From the NCBI GenBank assembly GCA_947169835.1, contig CAMVRH010000033.1, positions 1 through 7,925 of the forward strand: a stretch of 7,925 nucleotides of DNA, given 5' to 3'. The DNA comes from an uncultured Lachnospira sp. (lineage in GTDB: Bacteria; Bacillota; Clostridia; Lachnospirales; Lachnospiraceae). The position numbers were made by a program, and so were the translations under genes. The notes below the pieces were generated by a model that saw nothing but the letters and a program-made list of their open reading frames with translations, ran no database searches and was not told where the DNA came from. Below, piece after piece: positions 1 to 7,081 of the stretch. Each line of letters starts with the position of its first letter. The first letter of the stretch is position 1.

Positions 1-609
1 ATTGAGCACGACGGAGAATCGGCTATCGAGGCTTGGAAATCTTTCAATCCAGATTTGATTCTTCTAGATATTATGCTTCCAGGAATGGACGGCTACGATG
101 TGTGCAGAACTATTCGTAAGGAATCAAACGTCCCTATTATTATGTTGTCGGCAAAGACTGAAGTATTTGACAAGGTGCTTGGCCTAGAGCTTGGCGCTGA
201 TGATTATATGATCAAACCTTTCGACTCTAAGGAGCTAGTGGCTAGAGTTAAGTCAGTTCTTAGACGCTACCAGGAGCCTACTGCTGCGCCTGAAGAAAAG
301 GAAGACAAAGTTTTAGAGTTTAAAGATTTGACTATCAATCTTTCAAACTACGAAGTTATATATAAAGGAAAACCTGTCGAGATGACTCCTAGAGAAATAG
401 AGCTACTCTACTTTTTGGCATCTTCTCCTAACCAAGTGTTTAACCGCGAGCAGCTATTAGAGCAGATTTGGGGTTACGACTTTGCAGGAGACACTAGAAC
501 AGTGGATGTTCACATTAAACGAATTCGTGAGAAACTTCCAGACACAGACGAGTGGGCTATCACTACTGTCTGGAGTGTAGGATATAAATTTGAATTGAAG
601 GTTAAATAA
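1..609 (+). CDS. OmpR/PhoB-family response regulator (5' end cut by window edge)
   Basis: DNA-binding response regulator of a two-component system; its gene name cannot be assigned. The reading frame is open from base 1, so the start lies outside the window and 202 residues remain. A TTG at 55 lies inside the receiver domain and is not the start. The receiver shows the phospho-acceptor Asp in LILLDIMLPGMDG (residue 23 of the fragment), the switch Ser in IMLSAK (about 50) and the conserved Lys of KPFD (72). A linker rich in Glu and Lys (about 90-103) leads to a C-terminal winged helix with the typical TPREIELLYFLA and TRTVDVHIKRIREKL segments (recognition helix). Only the first strands of the receiver, with the acidic pocket, are missing. 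The histidine kinase follows after 1 nt and is the expected partner. The regulated genes cannot be deduced from the sequence. Confidence 0.95.
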   Translation: MEHDGESAIEAWKSFNPDLILLDIMLPGMDGYDVCRTIRKESNVPIIMLSAKTEVFDKVLGLELGADDYMIKPFDSKELVARVKSVLRRYQEPTAAPEEKEDKVLEFKDLTINLSNYEVIYKGKPVEMTPREIELLYFLASSPNQVFNREQLLEQIWGYDFAGDTRTVDVHIKRIREKLPDTDEWAITTVWSVGYKFELKVK

Positions 610-610
610 A

Positions 611-1651
611 ATGAAACTGTCACTAGTAACAAGATTTATAATCAGTTATATAGTATTTGCAATATTAGGGCTTGCAGCTGTTTTGTTGTGCCAATATAAG
701 TTCATTTCTGAGAATGAACCTTTTATTCATACTGATGAAATGATATTTTGTATTTATTTTTTGTATTTTGTATTTCTTATCTTAGCGATAGTTATTTTCA
801 CAATTTTCTTTTATGGCTTTTATGTTCCGCTTCGAAAAATTAGAACTGCTTCCATGGAATATGCCAAAGGAAATTTAACATACGATGATATAGAACCATC
901 CACAGTCAACGACTTAAATGATATTTCAGCTTCTATAAATTTAATGTCTAGGCATTTAGGCAATACTAGAGATTATCAAAAAGACTTTATCTCAAACATC
1001 TCGCATGACTTTAGATCTCCTCTCACTTCTATTAGGGGTTATCTGGAGGCTATGTTGGATGGGACTATTCCACCAGAAGAATACGACCATTATCTAAAGA
1101 CTGTCCTTTCTGAAGCAAACAGACTTGAGCATTTAACCGAAGGTCTATTGGAGATGGATGGCTATGGTACTGAAGGATTGGAATTAATTTATGAAGATTT
1201 TGATATGGAACAAGTAGTCACTGAGGCTGTCGAGACATTCGAGGGAAGATGTAATAAGAAGAATTTAGAAATTATTATGAAATTCCCTAGCAAACACTAC
1301 TTGGTTAATGGTGATAAGGGAAAATATGAGCAGGTTTTATATAATTTACTAGATAACGCTATTAAGTTTAGTAATAACAACTCTAAAATTATCATTTCGC
1401 TATACAATCAGGGCGATAAGCAGTACTGCTCCGTCAAAGACTTTGGCCCGGGCATCGCTTCTGATAAAATAGACAAGATTTTCCAGCGTTTTTACAAGAG
1501 CGACAGTTCGCGTGGTCGTGATAAGACAGGAAACGGCATTGGCTTATCAATAGTAAAAGAGATAATCATGGCCCACAACGAAACAATAGATGTTATCTCA
1601 ACTGAAGGCGCAGGCTGCGAATTTGTATTCTCAATAAAACACGCTAAATAG
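611..1651 (+). CDS. Membrane sensor histidine kinase
   Basis: Sensor kinase of 346 residues, presumed to phosphorylate the regulator encoded 1 nt upstream (TAA-A-ATG junction; GAAGG at 597-601 is a moderate ribosome binding site). Two hydrophobic segments (about 8-28 and 44-71) flank an external loop of only about 15 residues, so there is no extracellular sensor domain. A HAMP-like linker follows (about 72-118). The dimerisation/phosphotransfer helix carries the H-box ISHDFRSPLTS with the phospho-acceptor His132. The HATPase_c domain has the N-box (YNLLDNAIKF, Asn245/Asn249), the G1 box DFGPGI (277-282), the F-box FQRFYKSD (291-298) and the G2 box GNGIGLSIVKEI (307-318). All motifs needed for activity are present. 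The stimulus is unknown; the tiny loop suggests sensing within or at the membrane, or through accessory proteins. Confidence 0.95.
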   Translation: MKLSLVTRFIISYIVFAILGLAAVLLCQYKFISENEPFIHTDEMIFCIYFLYFVFLILAIVIFTIFFYGFYVPLRKIRTASMEYAKGNLTYDDIEPSTVNDLNDISASINLMSRHLGNTRDYQKDFISNISHDFRSPLTSIRGYLEAMLDGTIPPEEYDHYLKTVLSEANRLEHLTEGLLEMDGYGTEGLELIYEDFDMEQVVTEAVETFEGRCNKKNLEIIMKFPSKHYLVNGDKGKYEQVLYNLLDNAIKFSNNNSKIIISLYNQGDKQYCSVKDFGPGIASDKIDKIFQRFYKSDSSRGRDKTGNGIGLSIVKEIIMAHNETIDVISTEGAGCEFVFSIKHAK

Positions 1652-1652
1652 G

Positions 1653-1681
1653 TTGAAAAATTGGGTAGTTTGTACTACTAT
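1653..1681 (+). promoter_or_regulatory. Possible promoter for the ferredoxin gene
   Basis: TTGAAA (1653-1658) and TACTAT (1676-1681) are 17 nt apart, a sigma-A-like arrangement with a modest -10 match (4 of 6). It begins 1 nt after the kinase stop and lies about 40 nt before the ferredoxin ATG. A small dyad, GTAGT-TTGT-ACTAC (1665-1678), lies in the spacer and runs into the -10 box. No terminator is visible between the kinase and the ferredoxin, so read-through is also possible. Confidence 0.4.
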
Positions 1682-1720
1682 TATTAGGTATTATTTAAGA
1701 ATATAAAAGGAGGCTACATC

Positions 1721-1894
1721 ATGGCTTACAAAATTACTGATGGATGTATCGGTTGTGGCGCTTGTGAAGGAACTTGTCCTGTTGGCGCTATCAAAAACGC
1801 AGGCGATGTTTATGAGATCGACGCTGCTGCTTGTATCGAGTGTGGCGCTTGTGCAGGTTCATGCCCAACAGATTCAATTAAACTAGATGACTAA
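1721..1894 (+). CDS. 2[4Fe-4S] clostridial-type ferredoxin
   Basis: Small acidic electron carrier of 57 residues, close to the usual 55-60 for bacterial 2[4Fe-4S] ferredoxins. I translated it by hand from the ATG at 1721 to the TAA at 1892-1894. Two CxxCxxCxxxCP motifs are complete: Cys9, 12, 15, 19 and Cys38, 41, 44, 48, each followed by Pro. The protein is two similar halves, GCIGCGACEGTCP and ACIECGACAGSCP, as is typical of this ancient internal duplication. A strong AAAAGGAGG site (1705-1713) stands 7 nt before the ATG. The codon choice (many GGC, GCT, ATC, TGT) is richer in GC than the flanking genes, which fits a highly expressed protein. By family, such ferredoxins carry low-potential electrons for enzymes such as pyruvate:ferredoxin oxidoreductase, hydrogenase or Rnf in the cytoplasm of anaerobes. 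No partner enzyme is encoded nearby. Confidence 0.95.
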   Translation: MAYKITDGCIGCGACEGTCPVGAIKNAGDVYEIDAAACIECGACAGSCPTDSIKLDD

Positions 1895-1900
1895 TCTAGT

Positions 1901-1941
1901 CATAAAAAAAGAACTATCGTTTCGATAGTTCTTTTTTTATG
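1901..1941. terminator. Bidirectional intrinsic terminator between ferredoxin and dnaB
   Basis: A perfect inverted repeat with a 19-bp stem (1901-1919 and 1923-1941) and a 3-nt TTT loop. The core GAACTATCG/CGATAGTTC is flanked by A7 on the left and T7 on the right. Each strand therefore reads as a hairpin followed by a U-run, so it can end transcription from the ferredoxin side (stop at 1894) and from dnaB (stop codon at 1945-1943, 1 nt away). A second, overlapping dyad, ACTAGAT-GACTA-ATCTAGT (1882-1900), covers the ferredoxin stop codon. Confidence 0.92.
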
Positions 1942-1942
1942 C

Positions 1943-3292
1943 TTAAATGTGACTAGTTTCTGGATTTTCATATTTAGTGTAATCTCCTAACCATACTAGT
2001 TCTAACTCACCAGTAGGGCCTTGTCTTTGTTTAGCCACATTTACGAGAATTCTGTTTTTATCTTCTTGTTTTGTTTCTTGGTCATATACTCTAGAAAGAA
2101 GAATCGCTACGTCGGCGTCCTGCTCTAGTCCACCAGACTCACGAAGGTCACCGATGTTTGGTTTCTTATCTTCTCTAGTTTCAGGTCCACGGTTAAGCTG
2201 TGAAAGTGCAACTACAGCCACATCTAATTCTTTAGCGATGGCTTTAAGTGTTCGAGAAATCTCTGCCACCTGCTGCTCTCTGTTAGTTACCTTCAAATGC
2301 TTGCCTGATGAGTTGGTAGTTAACAACTGCACGTAGTCAACTATTACTAACTGAATGTCTTTTTCTAATTTTAATTTTCTACACTGTGATCTCATAACAT
2401 TAACATCAATACCTGATGTATCATTTATGATAATCTGTGAATTACCAACAGTACCTGCTGCTTCTACCAGGTTCTCCCAGTCTCTATCACTTAGCTCACC
2501 ATTTCTAATCTTTTGACCGCTAATCATTGAAACTTGTGAGAACAAACGCTGAACTAATGATTCGTCTTTCATCTCCGCACTAAATATAGCAACTGGAATG
2601 TTTTGTTTAATACCAACATGTTCTGCAATATTTAGAGCCAAAGCTGTTTTACCAACAGATGGTCTAGCAGCGATAAGAATCAAGTCACCTTGTTGCAATC
2701 CAGACAACATATAATCTAACTTAGTATATCCTGTCTTGATACCTGTAATTGATCCCTTTGTCTTGGATGCTTTATCAATTTTATTTATAACGCTTAGTGC
2801 GATATCCTTAATATCTTTTACTTCGCTCGAATGACCTTTTTGAACCAAGTCAAATATTTCTTTTTCTGTAGACTCTAAAAGTTCATCCGATGTTTCGTTT
2901 CCAGAATAACATCTGTTAGTAATATCTTCTGTAGCCTTAATAAGTTTTCTCATAACAGATTTGTCATGTACTATTCTGGCATACTCTTTTACATTGGCAG
3001 ATGTTGTTACCATATCCAAAATGTTTTTAATAAAATCCAAACTAACAATCTCTGAAGGAACACCTTGCTCTTCTAGCTGTGACTTTACTGTAACCAAATC
3101 ACACGCTTTTCCCTCAGATGATAATTTCATCATCGCCTTAAACAATTCTGCGTAGTTTTTATTATAAAAATCTTCTGCTTTAATAGTTTCGCCCGCAACA
3201 GAAATAGCATTGGAATCCATAAGCATAGATCCAATGACTGCTTGTTCAGCTTCGTTGCTATGTGGCATTACTCTTTTTACTACTTCGTCCAT
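1943..3292 (-). CDS. dnaB: Replicative DNA helicase DnaB (DnaC in Bacillus)
   Basis: Hexameric ATP-driven 5'-3' helicase that unwinds DNA at the replication fork; cytoplasmic. From the start chosen here it has 449 residues, close to the 454 of B. subtilis DnaC as I recall it. The N-terminal domain opens with the family signature NEAEQAVIGSML and is followed by a linker (about 150-175). The RecA-like domain has Walker A AARPSVGKT (208-216), catalytic Glu in FSAEM (240), Walker B VIVDYVQL (316-323), LSQLNR (363-368) and the late KQRQGPTG segment (421-428), which carries the presumed Arg finger. The longest frame starts at 3319, but that ATG has no ribosome binding site and lies between a -10 box and its expected transcription start. 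The ATG at 3292 has AAGGA 7 nt upstream and gives the usual short leader before EAEQAV. rplI lies upstream in the same direction. Confidence 0.95.
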   Translation of the reverse strand: MDEVVKRVMPHSNEAEQAVIGSMLMDSNAISVAGETIKAEDFYNKNYAELFKAMMKLSSEGKACDLVTVKSQLEEQGVPSEIVSLDFIKNILDMVTTSANVKEYARIVHDKSVMRKLIKATEDITNRCYSGNETSDELLESTEKEIFDLVQKGHSSEVKDIKDIALSVINKIDKASKTKGSITGIKTGYTKLDYMLSGLQQGDLILIAARPSVGKTALALNIAEHVGIKQNIPVAIFSAEMKDESLVQRLFSQVSMISGQKIRNGELSDRDWENLVEAAGTVGNSQIIINDTSGIDVNVMRSQCRKLKLEKDIQLVIVDYVQLLTTNSSGKHLKVTNREQQVAEISRTLKAIAKELDVAVVALSQLNRGPETREDKKPNIGDLRESGGLEQDADVAILLSRVYDQETKQEDKNRILVNVAKQRQGPTGELELVWLGDYTKYENPETSHI

Positions 3293-3299
3293 ATCTTTT

Positions 3300-3304
3300 T
3301 CCTT
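3300..3304 (-). promoter_or_regulatory. dnaB: Ribosome binding site that decides the dnaB start
   Basis: On the minus strand AAGGA (3304 to 3300) stands 7 nt before the ATG at 3292-3290. The alternative in-frame ATG at 3319 is preceded only by A/T-rich promoter sequence with no purine-rich site. This favours the shorter protein, starting MDEVVKRVMPHSNEAEQ. Confidence 0.65.
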
Positions 3305-3321
3305 AAATTGTGATGTCATCT

Positions 3322-3349
3322 ATTATATTACATCTAAAAATTTTTACAA
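3322..3349 (-). promoter_or_regulatory. dnaB: Promoter for dnaB
   Basis: On the minus strand TTGTAA (3349-3344) and a perfect TATAAT (3327-3322) are separated by 16 nt. The expected transcription start is at about 3316-3314, leaving a leader of roughly 24 nt before the ATG at 3292. The site lies in the 97-nt gap between rplI and dnaB, where no terminator is visible. dnaB may therefore be transcribed both from here and from the upstream operon. Confidence 0.65.
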
Positions 3350-3389
3350 TTTAGTTATTAACAATTTTCAAACTTTTTTGTAAATATCT

Positions 3390-3836
3390 TTATTTCGCTA
3401 CTACTTTAATAGTAAGTGTCGCTTGCACTTCTGGATGCAATTTAATTTTTACATCATATGTTCCAAGTGACTTAATATTCTCTGGTAAAACTACTTTCTT
3501 CTTATCAAACTCTAGACCCAACTGATTTTTTGCTTCGTTAGCAACATCCTTTGTCGAAATCGATCCAAATAGTTTTCCTTCTACTCCTGCGTCCATCTTA
3601 ATAGTGATAGACTGTGTGGCTAATTTATCAGCTAATGCCTTTGCATCATCCAACTTTTCCTGAGCCACTTTCTCATCATTCTTCTTCTGAAGTTTTAAAT
3701 CATTAAGGTTTTTGCTGTCTGCCTCCACACCTTTCTTCTTAGGTAGGATAAAGTTTCTAGCATAACCGTCATTTACATCTACTATTTCTCCCTTTTTGCC
3801 AAGAGATTTAACATCTTCTAATAGGATAACTTTCAT
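3390..3836 (-). CDS. rplI: 50S ribosomal protein L9
   Basis: L9 binds 23S rRNA near the base of the L1 stalk and helps maintain the reading frame. The protein has 148 residues, a normal length. The N-terminal RNA-binding domain shows the signature [21 protein letters not shown], then [19 protein letters not shown] long charged connecting helix (about 40-75) follows, and then the C-terminal domain with [16 protein letters not shown] and a final TLTIKVVAK strand. The ATG shares its A with the TAA stop of gdpP (TAATG), and its ribosome binding site lies inside gdpP, so translation is probably coupled to that gene. dnaB follows about 97 nt downstream. The order gdpP-rplI-dnaB is widely conserved in Firmicutes. 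Confidence 0.98.
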   Translation of the reverse strand: MKVILLEDVKSLGKKGEIVDVNDGYARNFILPKKKGVEADSKNLNDLKLQKKNDEKVAQEKLDDAKALADKLATQSITIKMDAGVEGKLFGSISTKDVANEAKNQLGLEFDKKKVVLPENIKSLGTYDVKIKLHPEVQATLTIKVVAK

Positions 3837-5881
3837 TATAGTTCTCCCTCCTTTATTTTAGCCGTAATTAGTTTCTTCAACTGTTTTACAACGTCTTCCA
3901 CTTTAGCACCTTTGACTTGCGCGCCCGCCAAAGTCATGTGACCACCGCCGCCAAATTCTTCCATAAGAACCTGAACATTCTTATCCATAGATCTAGCGCT
4001 AATATAAACTTGGTCATTGTATGGTGTAAGCACGAATGACGCTTTGATGTCCTTAACAGTTAGAAGCTCGTTAGCCGCCTGCGCACCCACTGTAGTAGGC
4101 GAATCTACATCCTTTGCATCGCACACGGAAATAGCATAGACATCTTTGTATATTTCTGCATTGCTGATAGTATCAGCCTTTGCCTTGTAATCTTCCAATT
4201 TGTTTCTAAACATTTTGTTAACAGTTGCAATCTCAGCGCCCTTCTTTCTAAGGTATGCTGCCGCCTCAAAAGTTCTAACGCCCACACGTCTAGTGAAGTT
4301 GTTTGTATCAACCATAATTCCACTGTACATTGTGTTAGCCTCTTTTACTGTCAAACGAACTGTCTCATTAATATACTGCATAATCTCAACCACCAACTCG
4401 CATGATGATGAAGCAGTAAGTTCAATATATGAAAGTTGAACATTTTCGATAGCATCTTCTTTTTGTCTGTGATGATCAACTACAACCTTTGTCTGTGCTC
4501 TGTTCACAAGTCCAGGTTCTTCGGCGTAGTCGGCACTGTGACAATCCACAACTATCAAAACGTCGTTCTTTGTAATCTGATCAAGTGCCTCTGAGCCAGT
4601 CATAAACATATCGTCTGGGTATTCTTCGTCGGCCTTGTAATCATCCACTAGCGGAGCCACTGTACTTGTGTACTCACCCAAAACTATGTGAGCTTCTTTG
4701 CCCAGAGTCTTAGCAATGCGGTAGAAACCGATGGCTGCGCCAAAGGCATCGTTGTCCGCCAAATGATGTCCCATAATGTAAACATCGGCATGGTCCATAA
4801 GTAGTTCTCTAAACGCTGTAGCTTTAACACGAGATTTAACCTTAGTGTTCTTCTCTACAGACTTAGACTTACCACCATAGTAGTAAACTTTGTTTCCATC
4901 TTTTAAAACTGCCTGGTCGCCACCACGACCTAGAGCTAAGTCAATGGCTGAACTTGCTAGTTCGTAATTATCAATCAATTTTTCATTTCCGCGGCCTAAA
5001 CCAATACTTAGAGTGGCATCCATATTGTCACCCGTAGGAATATCTTTTACTTCATCTAGTATTGAGAATTTATCGCTTTGCATTTGGCTTAGATACTTAG
5101 CTTTGAAAAATACAACGTATTTGTCGTTCTCAACTTTTCTTACGATTCCGTCGTACTCGCCAAAATACTTAGAAATTTTTCTATCAATAAGTGCAAGTGT
5201 AAGTGTTCTTCTAGCTGGATCCACTTCCTGCATCAACTCATCATAGTTGTCCAAATAAATATGGCCTACTATCATCTTCTCGTCAGCATTTTCTTTTTCA
5301 AGCTGACTAATATATGAATAATCAAATAAGTAGAACGCTATCATATCAGCCTTGCTACTCTCTTCTGATTTACTTTCATTCCATTTAGGGTCTAGAGAGA
5401 ATTCTTTTAAAACAACTTTGTATTCTCTATCGTTGTATGTCATCATAAATTCATTTCTGCCAGACTCGTCAAACTTAATGTTTGAACCATCGAACTTGTC
5501 AAAAATAGAAATGACGTTTTTATTCTTAATGTTTTCTCCTTGAACCACATCTTCTAGCATACTGTTAGCCCAAAGAATTCGACCTGTCTCGTCCAAAAGT
5601 CCAAATGGTACATCCAAATCATCTAGCATCTGTTTTTGAATTTGACTATAGTCTGCGCCAAACTCCACCAAATCTTTCATAAATCTAGGTCTAAATTTAA
5701 TGCAGAATACTAAGGACGCCACAAAATAAATGACTGTGGCTACTGACATAATAATGCCTGCTCTTATATCAAAATAAAAGCATACCAACGCAAGCACAAT
5801 CCAAAGCGCTAAAAAATAGAATGGTAAATATATATAATTTTTAATTTTGCCATCTAATGTGGTCTTTTCTTTTTCGCTCAT
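3836..5881 (-). CDS. gdpP: GdpP-family cyclic-di-AMP phosphodiesterase
   Basis: Membrane-anchored enzyme of 681 residues that hydrolyses c-di-AMP to pApA, controlling osmotic/K+ balance and cell-wall homeostasis in Firmicutes. Two membrane segments (about 18-37 and 41-61) are followed by a PAS-like domain (about 75-190, with [16 protein letters not shown]), a degenerate GGDEF domain (about 200-335) in which the signature is replaced by [11 protein letters not shown], and the catalytic DHH/DHHA1 module. Candidate metal ligands are all present: His372, Asp376 and Asp378 (GHHLADND), Asp446 (VVDCH), Asp469-His470-His471 (DHH) and Asp525 (GIMVDTNNF). The DHHA1 loop GGGGH is at 644-648. The enzyme should therefore be active. 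GAGGG precedes the ATG. rplI overlaps its stop by 1 nt, and the aminotransferase gene lies 50 nt upstream. The yybS-like gene that I recall preceding gdpP in Bacillus is not seen here. Confidence 0.96.
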   Translation of the reverse strand: MSEKEKTTLDGKIKNYIYLPFYFLALWIVLALVCFYFDIRAGIIMSVATVIYFVASLVFCIKFRPRFMKDLVEFGADYSQIQKQMLDDLDVPFGLLDETGRILWANSMLEDVVQGENIKNKNVISIFDKFDGSNIKFDESGRNEFMMTYNDREYKVVLKEFSLDPKWNESKSEESSKADMIAFYLFDYSYISQLEKENADEKMIVGHIYLDNYDELMQEVDPARRTLTLALIDRKISKYFGEYDGIVRKVENDKYVVFFKAKYLSQMQSDKFSILDEVKDIPTGDNMDATLSIGLGRGNEKLIDNYELASSAIDLALGRGGDQAVLKDGNKVYYYGGKSKSVEKNTKVKSRVKATAFRELLMDHADVYIMGHHLADNDAFGAAIGFYRIAKTLGKEAHIVLGEYTSTVAPLVDDYKADEEYPDDMFMTGSEALDQITKNDVLIVVDCHSADYAEEPGLVNRAQTKVVVDHHRQKEDAIENVQLSYIELTASSSCELVVEIMQYINETVRLTVKEANTMYSGIMVDTNNFTRRVGVRTFEAAAYLRKKGAEIATVNKMFRNKLEDYKAKADTISNAEIYKDVYAISVCDAKDVDSPTTVGAQAANELLTVKDIKASFVLTPYNDQVYISARSMDKNVQVLMEEFGGGGHMTLAGAQVKGAKVEDVVKQLKKLITAKIKEGEL
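3846..3854 (-). promoter_or_regulatory. rplI: Strong rplI ribosome binding site within the gdpP 3' end
   Basis: AAAGGAGGG on the minus strand (3854 to 3846) is encoded by the last codons of gdpP (Lys-Glu-Gly). It lies 9 nt before the rplI ATG at 3836. Together with the TAATG overlap, this lets ribosomes ending on gdpP restart on rplI, or new ribosomes load directly. Confidence 0.8.
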
Positions 5882-5898
5882 TTTTCCCTCACTTCAAA

Positions 5899-5928
5899 TA
5901 AATCAATATTTGATTTAAACCATATGGT
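5899..5928. repeat. Two small palindromes upstream of gdpP
   Basis: In the 50-nt gap between the aminotransferase stop and gdpP lie an AT-rich dyad, TAAATCAA-TAT-TTGATTTA (5899-5917; 8-bp arms, 3-nt gap), and, directly beside it, the 10-bp palindrome ACCATATGGT (5919-5928). There is no U-run after them on either strand, so they are not a standard terminator. They could be an operator or an mRNA hairpin near the gdpP ribosome binding site. No function is shown by the sequence. Confidence 0.4.
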
Positions 5929-5931
5929 GAA

Positions 5932-7020
5932 CTACTGTGCCATAAAATCTTTAACTAATCCTGCAATCTTTTCTAGTTCTTCATCTTTTAAGTCTGGGTA
6001 AATTGGCAAGCAAACAATGTTAAGTGAAACCTCGTGTGCAATAGGTGTGTTACCCATTCCCTTAAAATATGGCATCTCATTGGCTGCAGGGAAGAAATAT
6101 CTTCTTCCATATACATCGAACTGTTCCATATAAGAAACTAAATCCCCACCATCTACTCCGTCCTTCTCTAATAGGACTGGATAGTATGCGTAGTTGTATT
6201 CAACATCATCTTTTCTTTCAAAGATTTTCAAACCATCGATGCCCTTTAATCTCTCGTCATACATTTTTGTTAATTCTTTTCTTCTAGCAATCGCATCATC
6301 TAAATGTCTAAAATTAACAATTCCCATAGATGCTTGGAATTCATTCATCTTTGAGTTCACTCCGTCATAAACCGTTCTAGCATCACTGATTCCAAAGTTT
6401 GAACGAGAAATAAGCTCATCTAACATCTCTTTTGTTTTAACAACGCAAATTCCACCTTCTATCGAATTCATAACTTTTGTTGCGTGAAGGCTAAACATTG
6501 CTCCATCACCGTAAGTTCCAATTTCTTTGCCTTTGTACTTAACGTTTAAGGCATGCGCTGCATCATATATTACTTTCAAATTATATTTGTCTGCAATCTC
6601 TTGAATCTTTTCTGTATCGCAAGGTGATCCGTAAACATGAACAGGAACTATTGCTACAGTTTTATCTGTAATTAACTCCTCAATCTTGTCTGGATCGATA
6701 TTGTAATCGTCTTTTTTGATATCACAAAAAACAGGAGTATGACCTGCATTATTAATAGTTAGTGCTGTTGAGATAAAAGTAAATGGTGTAGTTATCACCT
6801 CGCCTGGTTCCACGCAAGAAAGCATATTCTGCAAAGACATATGTCCATTACACTGGCAATCCACATACTCATAGCCATATCTTTCTTTAATAGTATCGAT
6901 AAATTTTTGATACTGTGGTCCAAAGTTAGTTATATACTGAGTTTCCCAAATATTTTTAATCTCTTCTGCGTACTCTTCATAACTAGGTATATTCGGTTTT
7001 GTTACGAATATTTTTGACAT
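5932..7020 (-). CDS. DegT/DnrJ/EryC1-family nucleotide-sugar aminotransferase (VioA-like)
   Basis: PLP-dependent, fold-type I enzyme of 362 residues that should move an amino group, usually from glutamate, to a keto-sugar nucleotide in the cytoplasm. The PLP-binding Lys is Lys182 in FSLHATKVMNSIEGG. Asp153 and His156 of IYDAAHAL contact the cofactor ring, and PFTFISTA (79-86) and KMNEFQASMG (224-233) are family landmarks. The opening (VTKPNIP, TNFGPQ, then CNGHMSLQ with His60 where many relatives have Thr) and HATKVMNSIEGG resemble 4-aminotransferases such as VioA (dTDP-4-amino-4,6-dideoxyglucose). That assignment is from memory; the 3-amino or UDP-sugar subfamilies are not excluded. The nearby hexapeptide acyltransferase could N-acylate its product. 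AGGAG precedes the ATG. gtrA lies 53 nt upstream. Confidence 0.9.
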   Translation of the reverse strand: MSKIFVTKPNIPSYEEYAEEIKNIWETQYITNFGPQYQKFIDTIKERYGYEYVDCQCNGHMSLQNMLSCVEPGEVITTPFTFISTALTINNAGHTPVFCDIKKDDYNIDPDKIEELITDKTVAIVPVHVYGSPCDTEKIQEIADKYNLKVIYDAAHALNVKYKGKEIGTYGDGAMFSLHATKVMNSIEGGICVVKTKEMLDELISRSNFGISDARTVYDGVNSKMNEFQASMGIVNFRHLDDAIARRKELTKMYDERLKGIDGLKIFERKDDVEYNYAYYPVLLEKDGVDGGDLVSYMEQFDVYGRRYFFPAANEMPYFKGMGNTPIAHEVSLNIVCLPIYPDLKDEELEKIAGLVKDFMAQ

Positions 7021-7052
7021 TTTACACTCCTATATTTAAATCCAAAATGTAT

Positions 7053-7081
7053 TCTATATTCTATCATTTATAATTATTCAA
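7053..7081 (-). promoter_or_regulatory. Weak candidate promoter for the aminotransferase gene
   Basis: On the minus strand TTGAAT (7081-7076), overlapping the end of gtrA, and TATAGA (7058-7053) are 17 nt apart; each matches the sigma-A consensus at 4 of 6 bases. The surroundings are very A/T-rich, so such matches arise easily by chance. Confidence 0.25.

Noticed and set aside
55..609. TTG at 55 as the start of the response regulator
   Set aside because: It falls two residues into the conserved strand carrying the phospho-acceptor Asp. The frame is open to base 1 with matching receiver sequence, so the gene is cut by the window edge, not short.
1665..1678. Terminator after the histidine kinase
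   Set aside because: The stem is only 5 bp and no T-run follows.
2154..2336. Open frames of 60-79 codons on the plus strand opposite dnaB, gdpP, the aminotransferase and gtrA
   Set aside because: They are antisense shadows of well-supported genes, with no family motifs and compositions that mirror the opposite strand. The same applies at 2961-3155, 4200-4439, 5013-5246, 5352-5543, 6069-6287 and 7081-7290, and to the minus-strand frame 4105-4323 inside gdpP.
3320..3389. Riboswitch or L9 autoregulatory leader between rplI and dnaB
   Set aside because: The stretch is only about 70-97 nt of A/T-rich sequence with no substantial stem. A promoter explains it better.
5899..5917. FNR/CRP-type operator before gdpP
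   Set aside because: The half-sites are in the order ATCAA-TTGAT, the reverse of the FNR form TTGAT-N4-ATCAA, and the spacing is wrong. It is kept only as an unassigned dyad.
5899..5928. Intrinsic terminator between the aminotransferase and gdpP
   Set aside because: The stems are short and A/T-rich, and no U-run follows on the minus strand.
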